Source: an uncultured Verrucomicrobiota bacterium
GTDB taxonomy: Bacteria; Verrucomicrobiota; Verrucomicrobiia; Opitutales; Seribacteraceae
Direction of reading: 5' to 3'
Assembly: GCA_902580225.1 (NCBI GenBank)
Contig: CACHJU010000005.1
Span: 1-64,000 of the forward strand
DNA length: 64,000 bases
Within the stretch, counting starts at the first letter, position 1. The number at the start of each line of letters is the position of its first letter. A program made the position numbers and the translations under genes. This document shows, piece after piece, positions 45,109-55,320 of the stretch. The notes beneath the pieces are model-generated. The model ran no database searches and had not been told where the DNA came from. It saw only the letters and a list, made by a program, of their open reading frames with translations.

Positions 45109-48100
45109 TTAAGAATCAAATCCAAGATTTGGACGAAGCCATTTTAAAGCTTCCTCTAAAGGCCAATTCTTGCGATTTGCGTAATCCTGAACTTGGTCTT
45201 TATCAAGTTTACCAACATTAAAGTATTTAGCCTCAGGGTGTGAGAAATAAAGTCCTGATACGGAGCATCCTGGATTCATAGCACGCGATTCAGTCAGTTC
45301 GAGTCCGATTTTATTCTTCACATCAAGAAGTTCCCAAATTATGTCTTTTTCGGTATGATCAGGTTGGCAAGGGTATCCACTTGCGGGACGAATCCCTCTA
45401 TATTTTTCTTTGATCAAATCGCTGTTACTTAGTTTTTCATTGTTACCGAATCCCCAGATTTCGCGTACCTTTTTATGAGTGAATTCTGCCATACCTTCAG
45501 CAAAACGATCTCCTAAAGCTTTGGTCATAATTGCGTTATAGTCATCATTTTCTTTTTCGAATTCAATAGCGAGAGAATCAACTCCGGAACCAGCACAAAC
45601 AGCGAAAGCACCTAAATAATCAGTTCTCTTAGATGAAAGAGGGGCAATGAAATCAGATAAACAAAATTGAGGTTGATCAAGAATGGTTTGTTGTCGTCTA
45701 ATAAAATGAAAGCGGTTTATTTCATTTTTGTTTTCGGAATCATTGAAGATAACAACATCGTCTGCATTAGAATTTGCTGGCCAAATTCCAACAACCGCTT
45801 CGCAAGTAAAAAGATCTTGTTCAATAATTCTATTGAGTAGTTTTTGAGCATTATCAAAAAGATCTTTGGCTTCCTTTCCCGAGTCAGAGCGATCAAATAT
45901 TGAAGGATATTGACCCTTTAATTCCCAAGACCAGAAAAAAGGTGACCAGTCAAAAAATTCTAGAACATCTTCAAGACTAGCAGTAATTTTTTGCACCCCC
46001 AATGCATTTTCATCGGGGACGGCGATTTCTTGAGAATCCCAATCAAATGAAATTGGTTTTTTCCGTGCTTCTTCAATAGGTAAAAGCTTTTGCTTAGTTT
46101 TTCCAGCGTGTTTAATTCGTTCTTTTTCTTGGTTCTCGAGTAAATTTTCAATAAATATTTTGCTCTTATCTGTATTGGTAAGATCGTTGCAAACATTTAC
46201 AACAAGAGAAGCATCAGGGACTTGAACCACAGGCTTGTCATAAAATGGAGCTATTTTTATCGCAGTGTGTGCCCGACTTGTGGTGGCCCCTCCAACAAGG
46301 AGTGGAATATTTATTTTTGACTTGGTCATTTCCTTAGCATTATGAATCATTTCATCTAGCGAAGGAGTAATCAATCCGCTCAGACCAAGAATATCAGCAT
46401 TGTGTTCCCGAACTGCCTCCAAAATTTTGTCACAGGATACCATTACACCAAGATCAATCACATCCCAATTGTTACAGGCGAGCACAACGCCAACGATATT
46501 TTTCCCAATATCATGAACATCACCTTTTACAGTCGCAATAACCATAGTGCCTCTTTTTTTTGATTCTTCACCATCCTTTTCCGCTTCCATAAATGGTTCC
46601 AAATAAGCGACCGCTTTTTTCATTACCCTGGCACTTTTCACAACCTGTGGAAGAAACATTTTTCCTTCACCAAATAGATTGCCTACGACCTTCATTCCAT
46701 CCATCAGCGGACCTTCAATTACTTCCAATGGTCGCCCAAGCATTTTTCTGGCTTCCTCCGCATCAGTTTCAGCATAATCCCCAATTCCCTTGACTAGTGA
46801 GTGGGTTAGTCGTTCCCCGACAGGTTTTTCTCTCCATGATAAATCAGGGCCATCCGATTTTTTTTTGGAATTTTGATCCTTAATTTCTTCGGCATAACTC
46901 AATAATCGTTCCCCAGCATCAGGGTCTTTTGCTAAGACAACATCCTCGACCCGTTCTCTGAGTTCGGGTTCAACTTCGTCATAAACTGCCAGCATGCCGG
47001 CATTTACGATACCCATATCAAGACCGGCTTTACATCCATGATAAAGAAAGGCTGCATGCATGGCTTCTCTGACTAAGTTATTTCCCCGGAAGGAAAATGA
47101 AACATTACTTACTCCACCACTGGTTCGTGCATGAGGGCATCTTCTCTTGATTTCTCGAACTGCTTCAATGAAATCAATGCCGTAAGAGTCGTGTTCAGGC
47201 ATACCTGTTGCCAAAGTCAATACATTAGGATCAAAAATAATGTCATTAGGAGGAAAATTTACTTCATTCACTAGAATTTCGTAGGCTCTTTCGCAAATTC
47301 TTACCTTGTCATCTAAAGTAGCTGCCTGACCTTTCTCATCAAAAGCCATGACTACCACTGCAGCTCCATATCGCAATGCTAACTTAGCGTGATTTTTAAA
47401 AGTCTCTACACCCTCTTTCAGACTGATTGAATTTATAATACATTTTCCTTGGATAACTTTCAAACCTGCTTCAATAACAGACCATTTTGAACTATCTATC
47501 ATTATAGGGACGCGGGAAATATCAGGTTCGGAAACAACGAGATTGAGAAAACGACTCATGCAGGCGGCTCCATCAAGCATAGCCGCGTCAAAATTTACAT
47601 CGATTACATTTGCACCGTTTTCCACCTGTTGCTTAGCTACCTTTAAGGCACTTTCATAATCTTCCGATTCTATAAGTTTTCGGAAGCGTGGGGATCCAGT
47701 TACATTAGTTCTTTCCCCAACCATTAAAAAAGACGCCTGCTTATCTTGCATCGTAAAGGGCTCTAAGCCACTCAAGCGAAGAGCGGGTTCGACTTCTGGA
47801 ACAATACGTGGAGCGTAATTACAAAGTTGTTCAGCTATTTCATGGATGTGATCTGGTGTTGTACCGCAGCATCCACCGGCAATATTAAGCAAGCCTTCAT
47901 CAGCAAATACAGCTAAAGATTGAGCGGTATCTTCCGGCTTTTCATCATATCCAGTGGCTGATAATGGATTGGGAAGACCTGCGTTTGGGTAACAGTGAAC
48001 TCTGCAATCAGCATTTTTTGAAAGCTCCTGTAGGTAGGGCCTCATGGCATCCGCCCCTAAAGCACAGTTCAGACCTACACAAAGAGGCTTAGAATGAGCA

Positions 48101-48822
48101 ATTGAATTCCAACAAGCTTCGGTTGTTTGCCCAGAAAGTGTCCTTCCTGAGGCATCTGTTATGGTAACAGATAAAATAACTGGAAGTCTTTTGCCAAAGT
48201 CATCAAAAAAATTTTCAATCGCAAAAATAGCTGCTTTCAAATTAAGCGTGTCGAAAGTAGTTTCTGGAAGCAATAAATCTACTCCACCTCGCACCAGAGC
48301 CTCAATCTGTTGGTAGTATGAAGAAACGAGTTGATCAAAATTTACATTTCTTAGTGCCGGATCATTTACATCTGGAGATAGTGATGCCGTACGGTTGGTA
48401 GGACCGATTGCACCTGCTACAAATCGAGGCCTAGTAGGATCTTTGGCCATTGATAGATCTGCCGCTTCTCTTGCTAGCTTAGCTGCGTTTACATTAAGTT
48501 CGGGGACGATCTCTTCGAGGTTATAATCGGCCATTGAAATACTGGTTGCACTAAAACTATTAGTTTCAACAATATCACTTCCAGCATCAAAATAAGATTG
48601 ATGAATTTTACGAATTATATCAGGCCTCGTTAAACACAAAAGATCATTGTTTCCTTTTAATTCTTTGGTATGGTTGCGAAAATGATCCCCTCGGAAATCT
48701 TCTTCTTCAAGTTTTTCCTGCTGAATCATTGTCCCCATGGCACCATCCATGATTACAATTCTTTCCTCTAAAAGTTTTTTTAGATCTTTTTCTGTTGGTC
48801 GATTTTTTGAAAAGTCATTCAT
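45109..48822 (-). CDS. metH: cobalamin-dependent methionine synthase MetH
   Basis: 1237 residues in the full four-module order: homocysteine-binding barrel (~15-330, 'DGAMGTMIQ', C-terminal 'GGCCGT'), methyltetrahydrofolate barrel (~360-620, '[10 protein letters not shown]'), cobalamin-binding domain (~665-900, 'GDVHDIGKN' with the ligand His near 768) and reactivation domain (~930-1225). It needs vitamin B12, so the cell must take up or make cobalamin. A strong palindrome lies 5 bp before the start codon, in the ribosome-binding zone. thrS follows. Confidence 0.96.
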   Translation of the reverse strand: MNDFSKNRPTEKDLKKLLEERIVIMDGAMGTMIQQEKLEEEDFRGDHFRNHTKELKGNNDLLCLTRPDIIRKIHQSYFDAGSDIVETNSFSATSISMADYNLEEIVPELNVNAAKLAREAADLSMAKDPTRPRFVAGAIGPTNRTASLSPDVNDPALRNVNFDQLVSSYYQQIEALVRGGVDLLLPETTFDTLNLKAAIFAIENFFDDFGKRLPVILSVTITDASGRTLSGQTTEACWNSIAHSKPLCVGLNCALGADAMRPYLQELSKNADCRVHCYPNAGLPNPLSATGYDEKPEDTAQSLAVFADEGLLNIAGGCCGTTPDHIHEIAEQLCNYAPRIVPEVEPALRLSGLEPFTMQDKQASFLMVGERTNVTGSPRFRKLIESEDYESALKVAKQQVENGANVIDVNFDAAMLDGAACMSRFLNLVVSEPDISRVPIMIDSSKWSVIEAGLKVIQGKCIINSISLKEGVETFKNHAKLALRYGAAVVVMAFDEKGQAATLDDKVRICERAYEILVNEVNFPPNDIIFDPNVLTLATGMPEHDSYGIDFIEAVREIKRRCPHARTSGGVSNVSFSFRGNNLVREAMHAAFLYHGCKAGLDMGIVNAGMLAVYDEVEPELRERVEDVVLAKDPDAGERLLSYAEEIKDQNSKKKSDGPDLSWREKPVGERLTHSLVKGIGDYAETDAEEARKMLGRPLEVIEGPLMDGMKVVGNLFGEGKMFLPQVVKSARVMKKAVAYLEPFMEAEKDGEESKKRGTMVIATVKGDVHDIGKNIVGVVLACNNWDVIDLGVMVSCDKILEAVREHNADILGLSGLITPSLDEMIHNAKEMTKSKINIPLLVGGATTSRAHTAIKIAPFYDKPVVQVPDASLVVNVCNDLTNTDKSKIFIENLLENQEKERIKHAGKTKQKLLPIEEARKKPISFDWDSQEIAVPDENALGVQKITASLEDVLEFFDWSPFFWSWELKGQYPSIFDRSDSGKEAKDLFDNAQKLLNRIIEQDLFTCEAVVGIWPANSNADDVVIFNDSENKNEINRFHFIRRQQTILDQPQFCLSDFIAPLSSKRTDYLGAFAVCAGSGVDSLAIEFEKENDDYNAIMTKALGDRFAEGMAEFTHKKVREIWGFGNNEKLSNSDLIKEKYRGIRPASGYPCQPDHTEKDIIWELLDVKNKIGLELTESRAMNPGCSVSGLYFSHPEAKYFNVGKLDKDQVQDYANRKNWPLEEALKWLRPNLGFDS

Positions 48823-48826
48823 TACA

Positions 48827-48852
48827 TATCAACATATCATGATATGATGATA
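48827..48852. promoter_or_regulatory. 26-bp palindrome at the metH start
   Basis: A near-perfect inverted repeat: the core CATATCATGATATG (48833-48846) is flanked by TATCA and TGATA, with one mismatched pair. It lies 5 bp upstream of the metH start codon, between metH and the divergent tRNA-Pro. This looks like an operator for a dimeric regulator. Its AT-rich arms could also form an mRNA hairpin covering the ribosome binding site. Which regulator binds cannot be told. Confidence 0.6.
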
Positions 48853-48951
48853 CGTTTTTGCAAACTCAAAGAATGTTTGAGTTGGAAGTAAATACTTTAT
48901 TTTTGGTAAATTTCTTTGCTTATTTAGTAAAATATGTTAAAAAAAATTTTT

Positions 48952-49029
48952 CGGGACGTAGCGTAGTCTGGTTAGCGCGCCTGCTTTGGGAGCAGGAGGC
49001 CGAGAGTTCGAATCTCTCCGTCCCGACCA
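48952..49029 (+). tRNA. tRNA-Pro (anticodon TGG)
   Basis: A plus-strand cloverleaf. Acceptor CGGGACG pairs with CGTCCCG, anticodon stem CCTGC/GCAGG has loop TTTGGGA (anticodon TGG, Pro), and the T-arm is GAGAGTTCGAATCTCTC. The CCA is encoded (49027-49029). It is divergent from metH. Confidence 0.95.
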
Positions 49030-49149
49030 TTTTTTTGAAAATATTATTATATTTGAAATTTTACTTATTACAATTATCGGCAGATTTGTTTAAAGTTCTT
49101 TTACACTGATTGGTGGATAAGGTTTAAATTCTAGATTTTCGAAATTATC

Positions 49150-49632
49150 ATGATTGAATACGAAAGTGTAATTGAGAAATATAACTTAATTCCTCATCCA
49201 GAAGGCGGCTGGTTTAAAAGAACTTACACTTCTTCTCAAGTTCTTAATACAGCTCGAGGAGAAAGGATATGTGGAAGTTCGATTTTATATTACCTAGACA
49301 AAGGTGAAAAATCTCGACTTCATTTTCTTGATTCTGACGAAGTTTGGTATTTTCATTACGGATCTTCACTTAGGATGCATCTTTTTTTTGAAGGGCAGTA
49401 TTTAGATGTTGTATTAGGAAATTCCTTAATAAGGGGAGAGTTAATTCAATACACAGTACCGAGAGGAACTGTGTTTGGTGCAGAATTAGTGGAAAATAAA
49501 GGTTCTTTATTAAGTTGTTTTGTTTGCCCTGGTTTTTGTGATGAAGATTTTCACTGGGGGATAGCAGAAAAACTAATTGTAGAATTCCCTGATCAAATAG
49601 AAACGATCAAAAGGCTAACACCAAAGGCATAA
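49150..49632 (+). CDS. cupin-family protein (DUF985 type)
   Basis: 160 residues. The N-terminal 'YNLIPHPEGGWFKRTY' and central 'SSILYYLDKGEKSRLHFLDSDEVWYFHYG' are hallmarks of the DUF985 cupin family, a double-stranded beta-helix. Some members are thought to be sugar epimerase-like, but the function is mostly unknown. It starts at ATG 49150, and the 2OG-oxygenase gene follows after 1 bp, so the two form an operon. Confidence 0.85.
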   Translation: MIEYESVIEKYNLIPHPEGGWFKRTYTSSQVLNTARGERICGSSILYYLDKGEKSRLHFLDSDEVWYFHYGSSLRMHLFFEGQYLDVVLGNSLIRGELIQYTVPRGTVFGAELVENKGSLLSCFVCPGFCDEDFHWGIAEKLIVEFPDQIETIKRLTPKA

Positions 49633-49633
49633 T

Positions 49634-50218
49634 TTGAAAATACCTTTGACTAAAGATTATAATTTCGGTTCGTCCCGAATATTAACTTGTAGAATTCCTG
49701 ACCATAAAAATTGGATTAATGTAATTTCAAAAGAAATTAACAATAGGAGGGAAAAATTCCGATATTCTCATAAAATAAATGGTCGTTGGGAAAACAAGTA
49801 TCTCTCGGTAAATGAAGTTCCTTCGATTCGACTGCCAATGCGTTTAGCTAGAGATTTGGTCAAAGGAAAATGGAATATTTCAGCTGTTGTACTTTTTGAA
49901 CCAGTAAAAAATTTTCATAATCAACTACCCCCTTTTTGGTTTAATATCATGGAGAAAGGAGAAAAAACTGGAATCCATGATCATGCAAAGTTAGCAAACT
50001 TTTCGGCTGTAGTATTCATTCAATGTGATCAGGACAGTGGGGATTTATTTTTCACCCAAGATAGCGAAGAAGATTTTTCAATTAAACCTGAAATGGGAAA
50101 AATGGTTATTTTTCCTTCTTCTTTGAAGCATGGAGTACACTTGAACAAGTCATTTCAGAAACGAATTTCGCTAGCATTTAATCTTTTTCCATTCCCCCTT
50201 CCTAATGAAGAATGGTAG
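49634..50218 (+). CDS. 2-oxoglutarate/Fe(II)-dependent oxygenase (PF13759-like)
   Basis: 194 residues from TTG 49634, one base after the cupin stop. The iron site is in 'GIHDHAKLANFSAVVFI', with a distal His in 'FPSSLKHGV' and an Arg in 'QKRISLAFNLF' for 2-oxoglutarate. This is the pattern of the putative 2OG-Fe(II) oxygenase family seen in marine bacteria and cyanophages. The substrate is unknown. The first ~90 residues are divergent. There is no ATG near the start, so the N-terminus is slightly uncertain. Confidence 0.75.
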   Translation: MKIPLTKDYNFGSSRILTCRIPDHKNWINVISKEINNRREKFRYSHKINGRWENKYLSVNEVPSIRLPMRLARDLVKGKWNISAVVLFEPVKNFHNQLPPFWFNIMEKGEKTGIHDHAKLANFSAVVFIQCDQDSGDLFFTQDSEEDFSIKPEMGKMVIFPSSLKHGVHLNKSFQKRISLAFNLFPFPLPNEEW

Positions 50219-50351
50219 TCATTTCTTTCATATGTTACATTTTTGAAAAAAAAAGCATCAACTATTGAGATTTACATTGTGATTATTCATTGCAATCGCA
50301 ATTATTGGGATGTACTAAGTTTTTTTTACTTACTCAATAGATTTGCCAGTT
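50219..50351. other. intergenic region upstream of korA
   Basis: Short AT-rich gap (133 bp) likely holding the korA promoter. No element is recognised. Confidence 0.3.
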
Positions 50352-52193
50352 ATGATCCAGCCCACTGATTCTTTTGAAGAAATTGATTCTGCCGTAGTCC
50401 GATTCGCCGGTGATTCCGGAGACGGTATGCAAACAGTCGGTGAACGTTTTACCGATAGCAGTGCTTTTGCTGGTAATGACATTGCGACCTTGCCAGATTT
50501 TCCTGCTGAAATCAGGGCTCCAGCCGGCACATTAGCTGGAGTTTCCGGATTTCAGTTGCAATTTGGCAATCGAAAAATTTTAACCCCTGGTGATGCTCCA
50601 GATGCTTTGGTGGCGATGAACCCTGCTGCTTTAAAGGCTAACATTAATGATTTGCCCGAAGGAGGCATGCTTGTGGTTAATATAGATTCTTTTAAATCAA
50701 TGAATTTAAAAAAGGCTGGCTATGAGAGTAATCCTTTGGAAGAAGAAGATTTTAGAAAAAAATATCATTTGGTTGAATTAGATTTGACAGGATTAACCAA
50801 GGAAGCGTTAAAGGAGAGCCCGTTAAAACCATCGGAAAAAGTCAGGTGTAAAAATTTCTTTGCCCTTGGATTTATGTATTATGTATATGGACGTCCGTTG
50901 GAACCAACTCTTGCTTTTTTTGGACAAAAATGGGGTAAGAAGTTACCGGAACTGGCTCTTGCTAATTCTCAGGTTCTGCAAGCTGGATTCAATTTGGGTG
51001 ACACTATGGAAACTGCCCGAAATCGTTATCAAATTTCCAAGGCACCCGTTCAAGCAGGTGTGTATCGTAAGATTTCAGGAAATGAAGCCTTAGTTTACGG
51101 ATTAGTTGCTGCTTCCAAACTTTCGAAGCGTGAGCTTTTATATTCCGGATATCCAATTACACCTGCTTCTCCCATTCTGGAAGGTTTATCTCATCTTAAA
51201 AAATTTGGAGTAAAATGTGTCCAAGCTGAAGATGAAATAGCTGCCATGGGTGTTGCCCTAGGAGCCAGTTTTGCAGGGAATTTAACGGTGACTGCAACCA
51301 GTGGCCCAGGTATGTGTTTAAAAAGTGAATTTATTGGTTTGGCATCAATCACTGAACTTCCGTTAATTATATGCAATGTACAGCGTGGAGGCCCAAGCAC
51401 CGGTTTGCCTACAAAAACTGAGCAAAGTGATTTGTTGCAGGCACTATATTCTAGGCACGGAGATTGTCCTCTTCCAATTTTGGCAGCTCATTCACCATCT
51501 GATTGTTTTGATGTTGCTGTAGAAGCAGCACGAATTGCAATTACCTATATGACACCGGTTATTCTATTGAGTGATCTTTATGTGGCGAATGGTGCTGAAC
51601 CATGGAGAGTTCCAAATGTAGCGGACTTACCTGCTATTGAAAACTCATTTGCCAGCCCAGATGAAGAATATGTAATTTACAGGCGTAATGAGGAAACCTT
51701 GGCCCGATCGCAAGCTATACCCGGACAGGTAGGCTTAGAACATAGGATTGGTGGATTGGAAAAAGGAGAGGATGGGGGAGTAAGTTATGATCCTGAGAAT
51801 CATGAGGAAATGAGTCATTTGAGGGCCCAGAAAATAGATGGAATATCCAAGTCTTTTGATCCGACCTCAATTAATGGTGATTCTGAGGGTGATTTATTAG
51901 TTATTGGGTGGGGAGGGACTTATGGTGCAATTTCATCGGCTGTAAAGAATCTAAGGGATGAAGGTTTTTCGATTAGCAGTATTCATCTTCGCCATCTTAA
52001 TCCATTACCAGATGATTTGTGCGGTATTATGAGTCGTTTTAAAAAAGTGATTGTTCCAGAGTTGAATCATGGTCAATTAAACTTAATAATTAGGGCCAAG
52101 TATCTAGTAGATGTAATCTCTTATGGAAAATTACAGGGTAAACCCTTTAAAGTTTCTGAATTACGGGAGAAATTTATTGAGCATTTAAGCTAA
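50352..52193 (+). CDS. korA: 2-oxoacid:ferredoxin oxidoreductase, fused gamma-alpha subunit
   Basis: I take ATG 50352 (613 residues); the frame opens at TTG 50343. The N-terminal gamma domain (~10-190) has 'FAGDSGDGMQTVGERF', 'PAEIRAPAGT' and 'FQLQFG'. The alpha (pyrimidine-binding) domain (~215-610) has 'GYPITPASPI', 'AEDEIAAMGVALGAS' and 'TSGPGMCLKSEF'. With KorB it oxidises 2-oxoglutarate (or a related 2-oxoacid) to the CoA thioester, reducing ferredoxin. The fused arrangement fits KGOR of aerobes and microaerophiles. korB follows 22 bp later. Confidence 0.93.
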   Translation: MIQPTDSFEEIDSAVVRFAGDSGDGMQTVGERFTDSSAFAGNDIATLPDFPAEIRAPAGTLAGVSGFQLQFGNRKILTPGDAPDALVAMNPAALKANINDLPEGGMLVVNIDSFKSMNLKKAGYESNPLEEEDFRKKYHLVELDLTGLTKEALKESPLKPSEKVRCKNFFALGFMYYVYGRPLEPTLAFFGQKWGKKLPELALANSQVLQAGFNLGDTMETARNRYQISKAPVQAGVYRKISGNEALVYGLVAASKLSKRELLYSGYPITPASPILEGLSHLKKFGVKCVQAEDEIAAMGVALGASFAGNLTVTATSGPGMCLKSEFIGLASITELPLIICNVQRGGPSTGLPTKTEQSDLLQALYSRHGDCPLPILAAHSPSDCFDVAVEAARIAITYMTPVILLSDLYVANGAEPWRVPNVADLPAIENSFASPDEEYVIYRRNEETLARSQAIPGQVGLEHRIGGLEKGEDGGVSYDPENHEEMSHLRAQKIDGISKSFDPTSINGDSEGDLLVIGWGGTYGAISSAVKNLRDEGFSISSIHLRHLNPLPDDLCGIMSRFKKVIVPELNHGQLNLIIRAKYLVDVISYGKLQGKPFKVSELREKFIEHLS

Positions 52194-52215
52194 CCGAAAA
52201 CAAGTATTCTATCCT

Positions 52216-53244
52216 ATGAACCAAACAATTACAGACGATAGTAGTTTAACCAAAAAAGATTTTGTAACGCCCAACGATGTACGTTGGTGCCCTGGTTGCG
52301 GAGATTACGCAATTTTAAATGCAGTGCAAAGAACTTTACCGGAACTAGGGATTCCTAAGGAACAGTTTGTAGTGGTGAGTGGTATTGGATGTAGCAGTCG
52401 ATTTCCTTACTACATGAACACTTATGGATTCCACACTATTCACGGCCGTGCTCCCACAGTTGCAACGGGTGTTAAAGTTGCAAATCCAGATTTGTCGGTT
52501 TGGATGATAACCGGTGATGGTGATGGTCTTTCTATCGGTGCTAATCATCTATTGCACTTACTTCGAAGAAACTTAGATATTAATGTACTTCTATTTAATA
52601 ACCGGATTTACGGGCTTACCAAAGGACAATACAGCCCTACTTCTGAGGTTGGTAAAAAAACAAAAAGTACACCTCTAGGCTCGGTGGATCATCCAATAAA
52701 TCCTTTATTATTTGCTTTGGGAAGTGAAGCCACTTTTGTAGCTCGGACTACGGATACTGATATGAAGCACATGGTGGAAACATTCAAAACAGCCCAATCA
52801 CATAAAGGAACATCTTTCATCGAAGTGTTTCAAAATTGTGTTATTTTTAATAATAAAACCTTTGATTCCGTAACATCGAGGGATGCAAAGCAAGATCAGG
52901 TTTTGGTTCTAGAGGAAGGAATGCCACTCATCTTTGGTGCGAATAAGGATAAAGGTATTCGCCTAAACGGATTGGATCCTGAAATTGTGACTTTGGGTGA
53001 TGGTATTGGTCAGGATGATCTTCTAGTTCATAAACCGCGGAGCCCAAATTCTGCTTATGCGAACATACTTGCTCAAATGACTTATCCAACATTCCCTACA
53101 CCGGTTGGTGTCCTTAGGCAATTAGATGGTAGAGAAACTTATGAGGATGCCTTAATTCAACAGATTTCTCATGCTAAAATAGATAAAACTGAGAATTTGC
53201 AGGAACTTCTGATCGGTCAGAATTCATGGGTAGTTGAGGATTAA
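52216..53244 (+). CDS. korB: 2-oxoacid:ferredoxin oxidoreductase subunit beta
   Basis: 342 residues. The thiamine diphosphate site is 'GDGDGLSIGANH...FNNRIYGLTKGQYSPTS'. Cluster cysteines are in 'WCPGCGDYAIL', 'GIGCSSR' and a downstream 'FQNCVIFNN'. It is the catalytic partner of KorA; the [4Fe-4S] cluster passes electrons to ferredoxin. Length is typical. A small membrane protein gene follows 51 bp later. Confidence 0.95.
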   Translation: MNQTITDDSSLTKKDFVTPNDVRWCPGCGDYAILNAVQRTLPELGIPKEQFVVVSGIGCSSRFPYYMNTYGFHTIHGRAPTVATGVKVANPDLSVWMITGDGDGLSIGANHLLHLLRRNLDINVLLFNNRIYGLTKGQYSPTSEVGKKTKSTPLGSVDHPINPLLFALGSEATFVARTTDTDMKHMVETFKTAQSHKGTSFIEVFQNCVIFNNKTFDSVTSRDAKQDQVLVLEEGMPLIFGANKDKGIRLNGLDPEIVTLGDGIGQDDLLVHKPRSPNSAYANILAQMTYPTFPTPVGVLRQLDGRETYEDALIQQISHAKIDKTENLQELLIGQNSWVVED

Positions 53245-53295
53245 AGTTAACTTTTCATTTCTCTTGTTGTTGACCTTATTTCTTAACTGATCAGA

Positions 53296-53469
53296 ATGCA
53301 ACTATCTATGGATTTTATTGACGACCCAAAGTTTGGACATAGTAAATTTAGGCTTCCAGTGCTTCTGGTTCCGATTTTAATGTTTGGGATTCTAATTCTA
53401 GGAATAATTGTATCCAAAATTTATGTGAATAGCGTCTTGGATCAACCTCACGCTGAAGAATCAAACTAA
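53296..53469 (+). CDS. small single-helix membrane protein after korB
   Basis: 57 residues from ATG 53296; ATG 53308 would give 53. One hydrophobic helix spans ~19-41 ('RLPVLLVPILMFGILILGII'). It is preceded by a basic/aromatic cytoplasmic part with 'DDPKFGHSKF' and followed by a short acidic tail. The composition and single helix look real, not random. No strong ribosome binding site is seen. Function unknown; co-transcription with korAB is plausible. Confidence 0.5.
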   Translation: MQLSMDFIDDPKFGHSKFRLPVLLVPILMFGILILGIIVSKIYVNSVLDQPHAEESN

Positions 53470-53715
53470 GATATTATTTACTATTGAATTTGTAAATATA
53501 TCTACACGACTTCGGTTATGAAGTTTGAACTAGGGAATTGTCTTTCTTACTCCTAAACTGTTTTGGAGTTTGAATTTCCATAACGGTTCTTTAACAGGAT
53601 AATTTTTGACTTATCAATAAGCTTTCACCGAGGAGAACAAGAATGTTCGACAATTCTAAGTCACAAGCTTTTTGATTACCTACTACAATGGGAATGAATT
53701 CAATTATCTCTTGTC
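53470..53715. other. convergent intergenic region
   Basis: 246 bp between the korB-side genes and the Sel1/MORN gene. A hairpin at 53549-53569 (ACTCC-AAAC / GTTT-GGAGT with one mismatch) could be a weak bidirectional terminator. A strong ribosome binding site AGGAG (53631-53635) precedes a 10-codon frame at 53643-53675. Nothing else is seen. Confidence 0.4.
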
Positions 53716-54540
53716 TTAATAACTTGTTAAATCTTTTACAACTTTTTTACCCATTTTTTGGGGAATGCCTTTTTTCCATCCGCCTTGAAATGAGATCTTT
53801 CCATCCTTATCAAAAGATGTACCATATCCGTGTTCTAACCCCATTAGGAATTCTCCCTGATAGGTTGTGCCTTGGTCTAATTTCTTTTTTCCGAAACCAT
53901 GGGGTAAACCATTTTTGGTTTGTCCCCAATATGTGTAGCCATTCTCTAATTCAGTTCGTTTAATTGGTTTCTGTAATATTTCATTAAAAGCGCTTGAAGG
54001 ATTTTCTTCGATTGAAATAGAGGATCTTAATTTTAAAACCATTATATCCAAATCATCTGATTGAGAGGCTTGTATATTATGCGATATAGCTTTAAGAAAT
54101 TTTTGTGCATCAATACTCCCATATTGGTGGGCGATTCTATACCAAGCCGCTGATTCGATCCACTTTTTCTCCAATTCTAAGCTCTTGCCAAGGTCTATCA
54201 TAGCCACAACATCTCCGAGCTTTGCACTGGTTAAAAACCACTTTTTTGCATAATCTGAATTAATGCTTGTACCCTTTCCATAAAGGTGGGCTCGTCCAAC
54301 ATAGCGACAAGCCGAAAGATGATTTTTTTTGGCAGCCATTTTCATCCAATAGTATGCTTCCAAAAGATCTTTATTTTTTCCCTTTTGATAGAATAAACCA
54401 AGTTGGAACTGTGTGTTTCTATCTCCTTTGAGTGCTAGCAATTTTTTATCGTGTAAGTTAAAGGAAAAAGCTTGGTTCACAATCATGAAATAAAATAATA
54501 AGACAAACGCAGTTTGAATAATTCTTTTTCGGAAATTCAT
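53716..54540 (-). CDS. secreted Sel1-repeat and MORN-repeat protein
   Basis: 274 residues with a signal peptide (~1-26). Residues ~35-155 carry three Sel1-type helical repeats ('FQLGLFYQKG', 'ACRYVGRAHLYGKG', 'AMIDLGKSLE'). Residues ~200-260 carry MORN repeats ('GYTYWGQTKNGLPHGFGKK', 'TYQGEFLMGLEHGYG'). Such mixed proteins are periplasmic scaffolds. It is the last gene in a run with the FecR-like, barrel and repeat proteins, 30 bp after the FecR-like gene. Role unknown. Confidence 0.78.
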   Translation of the reverse strand: MNFRKRIIQTAFVLLFYFMIVNQAFSFNLHDKKLLALKGDRNTQFQLGLFYQKGKNKDLLEAYYWMKMAAKKNHLSACRYVGRAHLYGKGTSINSDYAKKWFLTSAKLGDVVAMIDLGKSLELEKKWIESAAWYRIAHQYGSIDAQKFLKAISHNIQASQSDDLDIMVLKLRSSISIEENPSSAFNEILQKPIKRTELENGYTYWGQTKNGLPHGFGKKKLDQGTTYQGEFLMGLEHGYGTSFDKDGKISFQGGWKKGIPQKMGKKVVKDLTSY

Positions 54541-54570
54541 AGAAATTTGGCAGAAAAAAAGTAGAAAAAT

Positions 54571-55320
54571 TTATTTTGTTTCGCCTTCTCCAAAAGCCCA
54601 CATTTGAAGATTTTCGTCTGTGGGTGCATCTCCAATAAGAGCATTAAATTTTCCTTTTAAACTGAGTTGTTGGGCATAAATAGAAAGAGAAATTCTCTTC
54701 ATTGAGGGTAGGGCAGATGGAAATGAATTAATTAATCGGCTAGATTTTAACAGGAGTAAGAGATCAATATCATATGCATTTCCTAGTCTGGAAGGAGATC
54801 CAAGGACCATAGTCAATCTTCCCCGAAAAATATCTTTTGGTTCACCTTGATCTGGAATAATTTTACCTTTTCCTTCGAGTGGTATAATTTTGAAACCACC
54901 ATTACTTGTACAATCAATAATTATTGTGAACTTACCCACTAATCTAATTTTAGATAAATCTGATTGAATTGTAATATCAGAAGGTTTTTCCAGATAAAGA
55001 AGCATACTTCCTCTTGTTAAGTTGATTACATTTTCGTTGTTAAATTCAAAAACCGAGTGTGAACCAATTCTAATTATTCGTTTGTCATTTTTAAACTCAC
55101 ACAGTGCACTTTCTTTGGTGTGCAAAGATGTAGACGGACTTAGAGTAGAGTTTTCTTCTAATTGAGTTGGTAATTTGTTTCCCTCTTCTGCTTTTGTAAA
55201 AATCCATGAGTCTCCCAATGAGTAAGAACATATGAAAAAAGAATTATCCAATGTTTTGGAAAACAAAAATGCTCCCATGCTAAACAAGGGAGCATAAAAG
55301 AAATAAAGTTTTAGGTACAA
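54571..55320 (-). CDS. FecR-domain-like periplasmic protein
   Basis: 249 residues. The frame starts at TTG 55320, touching the barrel gene stop; ATG 55278 is an alternative. The N-terminus is hydrophobic (~1-20). Residues ~75-165 show a FecR-type pattern ('IRIGSHSVFEFNNENVINLTRGSMLLYLEKPSDITI', then 'KIRLVGKFTIII'). No membrane anchor follows and no sigma factor is adjacent. It is part of the surface-protein operon. Confidence in the FecR call is moderate. Confidence 0.6.
   Translation of the reverse strand: MYLKLYFFYAPLFSMGAFLFSKTLDNSFFICSYSLGDSWIFTKAEEGNKLPTQLEENSTLSPSTSLHTKESALCEFKNDKRIIRIGSHSVFEFNNENVINLTRGSMLLYLEKPSDITIQSDLSKIRLVGKFTIIIDCTSNGGFKIIPLEGKGKIIPDQGEPKDIFRGRLTMVLGSPSRLGNAYDIDLLLLLKSSRLINSFPSALPSMKRISLSIYAQQLSLKGKFNALIGDAPTDENLQMWAFGEGETK

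Noticed and set aside
48823-48951. Cobalamin or SAM riboswitch upstream of metH
   Set aside because: The leader is too short and lacks the conserved B12-box or SAM-box core; only the palindrome is present.
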